DNA of 64,000 bases, from assembly GCA_963827705.1 (NCBI GenBank), contig CAWHBN010000020.1, positions 100,438 through 164,437 of the forward strand, read 5' to 3'. Below, one piece after another: positions 24,318 to 32,115 of this stretch. The first letter of the stretch is position 1, and each line of letters opens with the position of its first letter. The position numbers were made by a program, and so were the translations under genes. Source of the DNA: JACDAN01 sp963827705. Lineage in GTDB: Bacteria > Actinomycetota > Thermoleophilia > Gaiellales > Gaiellaceae. The notes under the pieces are model-generated. The model did no database searches and was not told the origin of the DNA. It was given only the letters and a program-made list of their open reading frames with translations.

Positions 24318-25324
24318 CAGAGCGTCGGCGGAAGCCTGAGCGCCTCGAGGAGCTTCTCCTCGAGCGCGAACACGGTGATCTCTCCGACCACGCCGTCCTC
24401 GATGCGGAGCACGTCGACGGCAAGCGGCCTGTACACCGTGTCCCCCGCGCGCTTGACGTAGACGGCGACCGCCGGCTGCTGGTTGGCGCTCGTCGCGACG
24501 CAGCGCAGCGTGCCCCATTCGTCGTCGCCGAATCCTCCCTGCACCCAGGCGTCCACGATCTCCCAGTTGCCGACCCACCACGACGGGGTCGGCGGCATCG
24601 CGCAGTACGCGTCCGCGCGGAGCAGTCGGACCATTGCGTTCGCGTCGCCTCGTTCGGTCGCTTCCATGTAGCGCTCGAGGAGCTTGCGTTCCTCCTCACT
24701 CGGCTCCGAACGCGCTGTCCACTCGAGCCGTCGAGGCGGGAGGTGCCGCCTCAGCTTCGCGCGGGCCCGCTGGAGCGCGCTGTTCACGGCGGCAACGCTC
24801 GTGTCGAGCAGCGCAGCGCACTCCGCCGCCGACCAGCCGAGCACGTCTCTCGAGATCAGCACGGCCCGCTGTTTCGGAGGGAGCAGCTGGATCGTCGCGA
24901 TGAAGGCGAGCTCGATCGTCTCCTTGGCGACGACCTCGGCGTCGGGCTCCTCGTCGTTCGAGGCGACATCTTCGAGCAGCCGGTCGGGATAGGGCTGGAG
25001 CCACGGAACTTCCGCGAGCGGCCGCCCGTCTTGCGGGGGCGCGACCTGCGGCCGGCGCGCGAGCGCGTCCAGGCAGGCGTTCGTCGCGATGCCGTAGAGC
25101 CAGGCGCGGAACGAGGAGTCGCCCCGGAAGGTCTCCCGCTTCCGCCAGGCGCGGAGGAAAGTCTCCTGGACGGCGTCCTCCGCATCCTCCAGCGAGCCGA
25201 GCATCCGGTAGCAGTGCACCTGGAGCTCGCGCCGGTGGCGCTCCACGAGCGCGGAGAACGCCGCCTCGTCGCCGGACCGCGCAGCAGTGAGGACTCCGGT
25301 TTCCGCCACGTTCAGGCTCATCAT
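24317..25324 (-). CDS. ECF RNA polymerase sigma factor with SnoaL-like C-terminal domain
   Basis: 335 residues, much longer than a minimal ECF. Region 2 (HCYRMLGSLEDAEDAVQETFLRAWR) and region 4 (QRAVLISRDVLGWSAAECAALLDTSVAAVNSALQRARAKL) are intact. WLQPYPDRLLED in the linker and the SnoaL-like tail (RYMEATERGDANAMVRLL to the end) match the SigG/SigJ-type group (TIGR02960). In this group the tail replaces an anti-sigma factor. It starts the cupin-ArsR-AHSA1-MFS run and diverges from the YdeI gene. Confidence 0.9.
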   Translation of the reverse strand: MMSLNVAETGVLTAARSGDEAAFSALVERHRRELQVHCYRMLGSLEDAEDAVQETFLRAWRKRETFRGDSSFRAWLYGIATNACLDALARRPQVAPPQDGRPLAEVPWLQPYPDRLLEDVASNDEEPDAEVVAKETIELAFIATIQLLPPKQRAVLISRDVLGWSAAECAALLDTSVAAVNSALQRARAKLRRHLPPRRLEWTARSEPSEEERKLLERYMEATERGDANAMVRLLRADAYCAMPPTPSWWVGNWEIVDAWVQGGFGDDEWGTLRCVATSANQQPAVAVYVKRAGDTVYRPLAVDVLRIEDGVVGEITVFALEEKLLEALRLPPTL

Positions 25325-25359
25325 CGAATATGACGGGCGCTTGCCGGAAAAATCATCGG

Positions 25360-25941
25360 ATGGCCGCTGACCCGCCCGTCAAGTCCTTCGCGAGCCAGGA
25401 TGCCTGGGAGCGGTGGCTGGACCGAAACCACGGGAACGAGGGGGGAGTCTGGCTCAAGGTCGCCAAGAAGGCGTCCGGCAAGCGGACGGTCACCGTCCCG
25501 GAGGCGCTCGAGATCGCGCTCTGCTACGGCTGGATCGACGGCCAGCGGAAGTCGTTCGACGAGGACTACTTCCTCCAGCGCTTCACGCCGAGGCGTCTGC
25601 GGAGCAGGTGGTCGAAGATCAACCGCGACAGCGCCACGGCGCTCATCGAGCAGGGAAGGATGCGGCCGCCTGGGCTCGCCGAGGTCGAACGTGCGAAGGC
25701 GGACGGGCGCTGGGCCGCCGCGTATGACAGCCCGAGCAAGATCCAGCCGACGCCGGAGCTGCTCGCGGCGCTTGAGGCGAGCCCGAAGGCGAAGGCGCTC
25801 TTCGAGGAGCTCGACAGCCAGAATCGGTACGCGATCCTGTACCGCGTCCACGACGCCAAGCGGCCCGAGACCCGCACTCGCCGCATCGAGAAGTTCGTCG
25901 AGATGCTGAGCAGGGGCGAAACGCCCTACCCGCGCCGGTAG
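25360..25941 (+). CDS. YdeI/OmpD-associated family protein
   Basis: 193 residues. FASQDAWERWLDRNHGNEGGVWLKVAKKASG at the start and ALEIALCYGWIDGQRKSFDE with FLQRFTPRRLRSRWSKIN are the diagnostic YdeI blocks; the C-terminal SPKAKALFEELDSQNRYAILYRV matches the family. The domain is widespread, cytoplasmic and poorly understood. The ATG at 25360 is preferred; one at 25330 would sit six bases from the divergent sigma start. Confidence 0.88.
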   Translation: MAADPPVKSFASQDAWERWLDRNHGNEGGVWLKVAKKASGKRTVTVPEALEIALCYGWIDGQRKSFDEDYFLQRFTPRRLRSRWSKINRDSATALIEQGRMRPPGLAEVERAKADGRWAAAYDSPSKIQPTPELLAALEASPKAKALFEELDSQNRYAILYRVHDAKRPETRTRRIEKFVEMLSRGETPYPRR

Positions 25942-25977
25942 CTCGGCGGCCCGACGGGAAATTGGCATCCTGGGGCC

Positions 25978-26871
25978 ATGCCGCCGGACCTCGCCATCCG
26001 CCTCCGCGGAGCCGTCAAGCGCTACGGCCAGATCACCGCCGTCGACGGGCTCGACCTGGACGTGCCGATGGGAACCTGCGTCGGGCTGCTCGGTCCGAAC
26101 GGCGCCGGGAAATCGACGACGATGCGGCTCCTCACGGCCCAGTCGATCGCGGACGAGGGCGAGATCGAGGTGCTCGGGTTCAAGCTCCCGGGGGAGTCGA
26201 AGCAGGCGCGTGCGCAGCTGGGCGTGGCGCCGCAGCTCGACAACCTGGACACGACCCTGACGGTCGAGCAGAACCTGCTCGTCTTCTCGCACCTGTACCG
26301 GATCGACCGCTGCGATCGGAAGGAGGCGATCGAGCGCGCCCTCGTGATGTCGAAGCTCGTCGAACGGCGCGGCGACCGCGTCGACAAGCTCTCCGGCGGC
26401 ATGCGCCGGCGGCTGCTCATCGCCCGGTCGCTCATCCACCGGCCGCGGCTCGTTCTGATGGACGAGCCGACGGTCGGGCTCGACCCGCAGGTTCGCCAGG
26501 AGCTCTGGGCGCTGATCGATCTCCTGCGCTCCGACGGCACGACGATCCTCATGTCGACCCACTACATCGAGGAGGCGCAGCGGCTCGCCGACACCGTGAT
26601 GATCATGTCGCACGGCACGGCGGTCGCCTCGGGCACGCCGTCCGAGCTCGTGCTCGAGCACGCCGGACGCGAGGTGCTGGAGGTCTATGGCCCGCCGGCG
26701 CGGCTCGCGGAGGTCGAAGCCGAGGCCGGGTCTGCGGGTCTCAGGACTCGTCGCACCGGTACCAGCGTCTCGATCCTCGACGTCGACGGCTTCCGGGGCT
26801 TCGACGGCGTGCGCCGCGCGGCGAACCTCGAGGACGTGTTCGTCCTTCTCACCGGCGAGGAGATCGCGTAG
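25978..26871 (+). CDS. ABC transporter ATP-binding protein (NodI/DrrA-like)
   Basis: 297 residues. Walker A GPNGAGKSTT, Q-loop APQLDNLDTTLTVEQNL, signature LSGGMRRRLLIARSLIHRP, Walker B LVLMDEPTVGLDP and switch His in MSTHYIEEAQRL are all present. The Q-loop region is the NodI pattern. The C-terminal NLEDVFVLLTG is the DrrA-like tail. Coupled by a one-base TAG/GTG overlap to the permease that follows. Confidence 0.91.
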   Translation: MPPDLAIRLRGAVKRYGQITAVDGLDLDVPMGTCVGLLGPNGAGKSTTMRLLTAQSIADEGEIEVLGFKLPGESKQARAQLGVAPQLDNLDTTLTVEQNLLVFSHLYRIDRCDRKEAIERALVMSKLVERRGDRVDKLSGGMRRRLLIARSLIHRPRLVLMDEPTVGLDPQVRQELWALIDLLRSDGTTILMSTHYIEEAQRLADTVMIMSHGTAVASGTPSELVLEHAGREVLEVYGPPARLAEVEAEAGSAGLRTRRTGTSVSILDVDGFRGFDGVRRAANLEDVFVLLTGEEIA

Positions 26872-27668
26872 TGGCCGCGGCCGCCAGGGCACCCCGGATC
26901 GGCCGCCTCGAGCGCCGGGCGCTGACCGGCGTCCTCGTCCGTGAGGTCGTCAACTACTCCTCGTACTGGAAGTCGAGCACGTTCTCGTCCACGGTCGAGC
27001 CGACGATCTACCTGCTCGCGTTCGGGTTCGGGTTCGGCTCGCTCGTCAGCACGATCAACGGCGTCTCCTATGTCGACTTCGTCGGCACCGGGACGGTGGC
27101 CACCGCGGTGCTCTTCTCGAGCGCCTTCCCGGGGATGTTCGGGACGTTCGTCAAGTACCAGTTCCAGCGCACCTACGACGCGATCCTCGCCGCTCCCGTC
27201 GACACAGAGGAACTGGTCAGCGCGGAGGCGATCTGGATCGCGACACGCGCCGGCGTCTATGGGTGCGTCCCGATGATCGTGGCGATGTTCTTCGGGCTCG
27301 ACCCGGCCTGGGGCATGCTGGCCGTGCCGTTCATCGCCTGGATCGCCGGCTTCGGCTGGGCGAACTTCGGGATCTCGATCGCCGGCTTCTCCAAGTCGTT
27401 CGAGAACTTCAACTACGTCGTCAGCGCCGTGCTGACGCCGCTCTTCCTGCTCGCGGGGTCGTTCTTCCCGCTGGACGGATTCCCGGAGTGGCTCCAGGCG
27501 CTTGCCCAGCTGAACCCGCTCTACCATCTCGTCCAGCTCCTGCGCGACGCCGTGCTCTACGGCTGGGCCGGCTGGGTCGACGTCGCACACCTCGCCTTCC
27601 TCGTCGGCTTCGGAATCCTGATGTGGCGCATTGCGATCGTCGCGATGACGCGCAAGCTCGTCGACTGA
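26871..27668 (+). CDS. ABC-2 type permease (NodJ-like)
   Basis: 265 residues with six helices. VEPTIYLLAFGFGFGSLVS, YVDFVGTGTVATAVLFSSAFPGMFG and LFLLAGSFFPLDGFPEWLQALAQLNPLYH follow the NodJ/ABC-2 plan. GTG start at 26871. With the preceding ATPase it forms a half-size exporter, perhaps for lipid-linked or saccharide cargo by analogy to NodIJ, but cargo is unproven. Confidence 0.9.
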   Translation: MAAAARAPRIGRLERRALTGVLVREVVNYSSYWKSSTFSSTVEPTIYLLAFGFGFGSLVSTINGVSYVDFVGTGTVATAVLFSSAFPGMFGTFVKYQFQRTYDAILAAPVDTEELVSAEAIWIATRAGVYGCVPMIVAMFFGLDPAWGMLAVPFIAWIAGFGWANFGISIAGFSKSFENFNYVVSAVLTPLFLLAGSFFPLDGFPEWLQALAQLNPLYHLVQLLRDAVLYGWAGWVDVAHLAFLVGFGILMWRIAIVAMTRKLVD

Positions 27669-27683
27669 GCGCCGAGGTCCTCA

Positions 27684-28782
27684 GTCAGCCGCGCGCTGAA
27701 CCGCGCGCTGCTGGAGCGCCAGCACCTGCTCCGCCGCGCCGACATGCCGGTGAAGGACATGGTCGAGCACCTCGTCGGGCTCCAGGCCCAGGAGATCATG
27801 CCGCCGTACTACGGGCTCTGGTCCCGACTCGACGGCTTCGACCCGAACGAGCTCGGGCGGCTGCTCGAGGAGCGGGAGGTCGTCCGGCTCTGGCTCATGC
27901 GCGGGACGATCCATCTCGCCACCGTCGAGGACGCGCTCGCGTTCAAGCCGTTGACGCAGGTCGTGGCGGAGCGGCAGCACAGGGGCGGTCACTACGGCCG
28001 CCGGATGGGCGGCGCCGACATCGAGGCGCTGGTGGAGACGGCGCGCGAGCTGCTCGCCGAGGAGCCGCTCGGCGGGCGGGAGCTCGGTCGACGTCTCGTC
28101 GCGCGAGGGTTCGGCGATGACCCCGAGGCGATCGGCAACGCAGCTCGCACGCATCTGCCCCTCGTCCAGGTCACTCCCCGCGGGGTCTGGGGGCAGCGCG
28201 GTCAGGCGAAGCTCGCGACGATCGAATCGTGGACTGGGAGCGAGCTCGAGCCCGAGCCCTCGCATTGACGACTTCGTCCTGCGCTACCTCCGGGCATTCG
28301 GGCCGGCGTCGGTCGCCGACATCCAGAACTGGTCCGGCCTGACACGGCTGAAGGACGTCGTCGAGCGGCTCCGCGAGCGCCTGGCCGTCTTCCAGGACGA
28401 GCGCGGGAGAGAGCTCTTCGACCTTCCCGATGCACCACGGCCCGACCCTGACGTCCCGGCTCCGGTTCGCCTCCTCGGCGAGTACGACAACGTCCTCCTC
28501 GGGCATGCCGACCGGACACGGATCATCCCGGCCGACTTTCCCTGGGCAGCGATGCTCGCGCCTCGCCGTTTCGTGAGCAGCCTGCTCGTGGACGGCGTGC
28601 TCCGTGCGACCTGGTGGCTCGAACGGGAAGGCAACGCCGCGGCGATCCTGGGCATCAGGCCGTTCGGACGGCTCTCCAGGCAGGACCGCGACGAGGTCGA
28701 GGCCGAGGCGCAGCGCATGGTCGACTTCGCCGCGGCCGAGGCGACGACCAGGGACGTGCGCTTCGAAGACCCGGTTCGCTAG
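27684..28782 (+). pseudogene. Winged-helix DNA-binding domain protein (AlkX/YcaQ-like), frameshifted and lacking a normal start
   Basis: The frame reads SRALNRALLERQHLLRRADMPVKDMVEHLVGLQAQ onward to ELEPEPS. After a single extra base near 28263 it continues IDDFVLRYLRAFGPASVADIQNWSGL to VRFEDPVR. Both parts match crosslink-repair-type winged-helix proteins. The expected start codon position (27684), six bases after GAGG, reads GTC; the next ATG (27744) would lose the conserved first helix. The stop overlaps the convergent gene by CTAG. Two defects suggest real decay or two sequencing errors. Confidence 0.72.
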
Positions 28783-29093
28783 GAGACGCGCTCGTCGACG
28801 AGGACGTCGTAGCGGTCGACGCCGGTCCTGCGCCCGGAGAACTGCTGCATCAGGTCGCCGAGGGCGCGCGGCATGTCCTCGTCGAAGACCGGCTCGGCCG
28901 CGACCGCGTTCTCCTCGGTGTCGAAGAAGCTGATCGAGAGCGACTTGCCGGAGCTGGAATCGGCGAGCTCCATGTGCCCTTGGATGCCTTTCAGGCCCTT
29001 GATCAGCGGCTTGACGATCTCCATCGCCTGGCCCATGAGCTGCTCGTCGGCGGCGGGATCGGTGCTCTCGAAGCTGGCGACTCGAGCAAACAT
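28779..29093 (-). CDS. Small protein, probable dimeric alpha/beta-barrel fold
   Basis: 104 residues. FARVASFES at the start and GHMELADSSSGKSLSISFFDTEENAVAAEP resemble antibiotic-biosynthesis-monooxygenase/ferredoxin-like dimeric barrels, as does the protein at 47.5 kb. No catalytic residues can be named. AGGAGG lies five bases before the ATG. It is convergent with the winged-helix gene and divergent from the PAS gene. Confidence 0.72.
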   Translation of the reverse strand: MFARVASFESTDPAADEQLMGQAMEIVKPLIKGLKGIQGHMELADSSSGKSLSISFFDTEENAVAAEPVFDEDMPRALGDLMQQFSGRRTGVDRYDVLVDERVS

Positions 29094-29107
29094 GGTTCCT
29101 CCTACGG

Positions 29108-29545
29108 TTGGGCTTTCCACGATATGGCAGTGCGGCGTACGCTTGTGCCCTGGCCGAGCGGCGACCCAAGCACCTGGTTCTCATCCTGGCGCGCGAGTTC
29201 GCGTCCAACCTTGCGACCCCCACGCTGATCGTGAACGAGGCGGGGCGGCTCGTCTTCTTCAACGACGCGGCAGAGGCGCTCTTCGGCCGGCCCTTCGCCG
29301 GGGTCGGCGAGGTGCCGATCGACGAGTTCACGGCCAGCCTCAGGCCCCGGACACGGGACTCGGAGCCGCTGCCGCCCGAGCGGAGGCCGGCCAGGATCGC
29401 ACTCGAGGAGCGCCGTGCGAACCACGAGACGTTCATGATCACGAGCGCCGACGGCATCGATCGGGAGATCTCGGTCACGGGGGTCCCGCTCTTCGCCCAC
29501 GCCGACGAGTTCGTCGGGGTCATGACGATCTTCTGGCGGGAGTAA
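29108..29545 (+). CDS. PAS-domain protein
   Basis: A single PAS sensor domain: LATPTLIVNEAGRLVFFNDAAEALFG and the later HETFMITSADGIDREISVTGVPLF. No output domain is attached. The N-terminus is uncertain: the frame opens at a TTG (29108) that has no ribosome-binding site. The conserved part begins at LAERRPKHLVLILARE, where a CTG at 29150 is the only other candidate. It is 12 bases from the MBL gene and probably co-transcribed, so it could regulate that hydrolase. Confidence 0.78.
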   Translation: MGFPRYGSAAYACALAERRPKHLVLILAREFASNLATPTLIVNEAGRLVFFNDAAEALFGRPFAGVGEVPIDEFTASLRPRTRDSEPLPPERRPARIALEERRANHETFMITSADGIDREISVTGVPLFAHADEFVGVMTIFWRE

Positions 29546-29557
29546 CGTGGAGGCCGT

Positions 29558-30400
29558 ATGCAGCTGAAGATCTGGGGCTGCCGCGGTTCCGTGCCCTCGC
29601 CGGGCCCGACCACGGTGATCTGCGGCGGCAACACGTCGTGCGTCGAGATCTCGCTCGACGACGGCACGGTGCTCGTGCTGGACGCCGGCACCGGGATCAG
29701 AGATCTCGGCGACGAACTCGTCGAGCGGGGAGTACGCCGCATCCACCTCCTGCTGACGCATCTGCACCTTGATCACGTCGAGGGGCTCCGTTTCTTCGCA
29801 CCCCTCTTCGACCCGAAGGTCACGATCGACGTCTGGGGGCCGCCGTCGACCGTGGGGAGCCTCGAGGACTCGATCGCGCGGACGTTCTCGCCGCCGCTCT
29901 TCCCGATCGATCTCGGCGTCGTGCCCGCGCAGGTGGCGTTCCACGACGCGCCGCGGCAGCCGTGGAAGTTGGAGAGCGCGCTCGTCACGGCGGCGCTGGT
30001 CGTCCATCCCGGCCCGACTCTGGGCTACCGGATCGAGGCCGACGGATCGAGCGTCGCATACCTGCCCGACCACGAGCCGGCCCTCACGGGCATCGAAGAG
30101 CGGCCGTCGGACTGGATCTCCGGAGCCGCGATCGCGGAGGGCGTCGACGTGCTCCTCCACGACGCGCAGTACTTCGAGGACGAGTACGCGGAGCGGATCG
30201 GCTGGGGCCACTCGAGCGTCTCCGACACGATCGCTTACGCCCAGGCGCTCCGGGTTGGACGGCTTGTGCTCTTCCACCACGAGCCGCACCACTCCGACGA
30301 CGTTCTGTCGGGGCTCGAGGAGCGCGCGCAGGACCTCATCCGCCAGGACGGGGGCCGGTCGACGCTCGCCCGCGAGGGCATGGTCGTCGAGTTTTCCTAG
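29558..30400 (+). CDS. MBL-fold metallo-hydrolase (PhnP/cAMP-phosphodiesterase-like)
   Basis: 280 residues. LKIWGCRGSVPSPGPTT at the start and GGNTSCVEI are typical of the phosphodiesterase-like MBL group. Zinc residues lie in LTHLHLDHVEG, YLPDHEP, LLHDAQYFEDEY and FHHEPHHSDD. GTGGAGG precedes the ATG. It follows the PAS gene closely, suggesting a sensor-effector pair degrading a phosphodiester or nucleotide signal; that is inference. Confidence 0.88.
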   Translation: MQLKIWGCRGSVPSPGPTTVICGGNTSCVEISLDDGTVLVLDAGTGIRDLGDELVERGVRRIHLLLTHLHLDHVEGLRFFAPLFDPKVTIDVWGPPSTVGSLEDSIARTFSPPLFPIDLGVVPAQVAFHDAPRQPWKLESALVTAALVVHPGPTLGYRIEADGSSVAYLPDHEPALTGIEERPSDWISGAAIAEGVDVLLHDAQYFEDEYAERIGWGHSSVSDTIAYAQALRVGRLVLFHHEPHHSDDVLSGLEERAQDLIRQDGGRSTLAREGMVVEFS

Positions 30401-30973
30401 CCGACGTCGGCGAGAAAACTGATCGTGCGCTGCTTCAGCAGCGTCGCGGCGCCTTCGTCGTAGTCGGCGAGGCTCTCGTCGGCGAAGAGGTGTCGATCGC
30501 CGGGATACAGGAACAGCTCCGCGCTCTCGACGGTCTCGTCGAGCTCGCGGGCGGCGTCGAGATCTCCCTCGAGCGCAAACTCGTCGGCCTCCATCAGGTG
30601 GATCTGGAGCGGAAGGCCCTGCGGCCACGGGCCGCCGAACTCCGAGGGCGGGATCGCGCTGTGAAAGAGCAAAGCTCCCTTCGCGCCCGGCCTCGTCTGC
30701 GCCAGCTTCTGCGCGGGCATCGCCCCGAGCGAGAACCCGGCGTAGACGATGTCCTCGGGCAAGCCGTCGGCGCTCAGAACGCCGCGCTCGATGATCGTGT
30801 CGAAGCCGACCTCCCTTGCGTAGCCGATGCCTTCGTCGAGCGTGGCGAAGGTCTTGCCGTCGTAGAGGTCGGGCGCATGGACGACGTGTCCGGCGCTCGC
30901 GGAGCTCGTCGGCGAACGAGAGGCACCCGTCCGTCAGCCCGTGCGCATGATGGAAGAGCAGAACTTCGGCCAT
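30397..30973 (-). pseudogene. Dienelactone hydrolase family protein, one frameshift
   Basis: MAEVLLFHHAHGLTDGCLSF and ADELRE run to about 30896. One extra base follows, then GHVVHAPDLYDGKTFAT and on to LPEDIVYAGFSLGAMPAQKLAQ. The family triad is present: the nucleophile sits in GFSLGAM (Ser replacing the usual Cys), Asp in LMEADEFALEGD and His in YPGDRHLF. So it is an alpha/beta hydrolase. The stop overlaps the convergent MBL stop by CTAG. Only the indel interrupts it, so sequencing error is likely. Confidence 0.75.
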
Positions 30974-30989
30974 CGCGGCGGCAGCTTAC

Positions 30990-31481
30990 TCAGGTGACGA
31001 GGCGGCGGGCGCCGACCAGGCGGCTGCCGTAGTGCGATCGGCCGAGCGGGACGATCTCGACCGTCCTCCCCGACTGCGGCGCATGCACCATCCGGCCGCG
31101 CCCGATGTAGAGGCCGACATGGCCGAGCCCGGAGAAGAAGAGGACGTCGCCGGGCTTGAGACGCGAACGGGACACGTTCCTCCCCAGCCCGTAGAGGGCG
31201 TACGAGCTGTGCGGCACCGAGATCCCCAGCCTTCCGTACGCCCAGTAGACGAGCCCGGAGCAGTCGAAGCCGCCGGCCGGAGACGACCCGCCCCAGCGGT
31301 ACGGCACGCCGACGGCATGAAGCGCAGCCTTGGCCGCGCGCTGACCCAGAGTCGGCTTCGGCTTCGGCGGTTCGCGCCGTGGCGGGCCGTCGAGCCTCGC
31401 GGACGCCGCCGGAGCGACGCAGGCGAACACGATCGCGGCAAGTGCGAACGCAAGCAGACGGCTGCGGAAACGGGGCGGCAT
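30990..31481 (-). CDS. Secreted NlpC/P60 peptidoglycan endopeptidase
   Basis: 163 residues with a signal sequence (residues 6-28) and one NlpC/P60 domain. The catalytic Cys is in GGFDCSGLVYWAYG, the first His in GLGHVGLYIGRGRMVHAP and the third residue is the His of MVHAP. It is expected to cut between D-Glu and meso-diaminopimelate in the wall. The 172-base region upstream (to 31653) was checked for a c-di-AMP (ydaO) riboswitch, which often precedes such genes; none could be recognised. Confidence 0.9.
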   Translation of the reverse strand: MPPRFRSRLLAFALAAIVFACVAPAASARLDGPPRREPPKPKPTLGQRAAKAALHAVGVPYRWGGSSPAGGFDCSGLVYWAYGRLGISVPHSSYALYGLGRNVSRSRLKPGDVLFFSGLGHVGLYIGRGRMVHAPQSGRTVEIVPLGRSHYGSRLVGARRLVT

Positions 31482-31653
31482 AGAGGGGAGAGGAACGTCG
31501 GGCTGCGCGAGCAGAAGCGCGAGTGCGCGGCCCTGGCCTGTTCGTCAGCGCAGGATGGTAGTTACAGAATCGGGTTTGTCCACTCCTACGACGTAAAGAG
31601 TCGGTTAGGTCGGCTCTGAGGCAACCGCCCGCGATCCTCGTACGCTGACGCAC

Positions 31654-32115
31654 ATGTCCTGGCTTCCCGATGGATTCAGCCATCCGCAGCGTCTGGACCT
31701 CCCGACCGGCCACCACCTGCGGCCGATTCGCGAGTCGGACGTCGACATCGACTACCCGGCGGTGATGGGCTCTCGCGAGCGGCTGTGGGCGAAGTACGGC
31801 GCCGCCTGGGGCTGGCCACCCGCAGACATGTCGTACGAGGCAGACAGGGAGGATCTCGCCCGCCACGAGCGCGAGATCGCGGCTCAGGAGACGTTCAACT
31901 ACGCGGTGCTGGACGAGGCCGAGACGGCGCTCCTCGGCTGCGTCTACATCGACCCGCCCGACGACGACTCGCCGCCGGGCACGGACGCCGTCGTCTCCTG
32001 GTGGGTCGTCGACGACGCGGTGGGCACCGACCTGGAGCGCGCGCTCGGCGAGCTCGTCCCGCGCTGGCTCGCCGAGACCTGGCGCTTCAGGTCAGTGCAC
32101 TTCGCGCCGCCCTAA
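31654..32115 (+). CDS. GNAT-family N-acetyltransferase
   Basis: 153 residues. GHHLRPIRESDVDIDYPAVMGSRERLW opens the fold and LLGCVYIDPPDDDSPPGTDAVVSWWVVDDA gives strands 4-5. The acyl-CoA loop (usually Q/RxxGxG/A) is degenerate here, so activity is uncertain. It may be related to actinobacterial GNAT proteins of unknown substrate. The stop overlaps the convergent MMPL stop (CTAA). Confidence 0.75.
   Translation: MSWLPDGFSHPQRLDLPTGHHLRPIRESDVDIDYPAVMGSRERLWAKYGAAWGWPPADMSYEADREDLARHEREIAAQETFNYAVLDEAETALLGCVYIDPPDDDSPPGTDAVVSWWVVDDAVGTDLERALGELVPRWLAETWRFRSVHFAPP

Noticed and set aside
25321..26892. Long 523-codon open frame on the minus strand
   Set aside because: It lies opposite the well-supported YdeI and ABC ATPase genes and reads as Arg/Asp/Leu-rich shadow sequence without domains.
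31482..31653. c-di-AMP (ydaO) riboswitch upstream of the NlpC/P60 gene
   Set aside because: Such switches are frequent before wall hydrolases in actinobacteria, but the conserved blocks of the class could not be recognised in the 172 bases.
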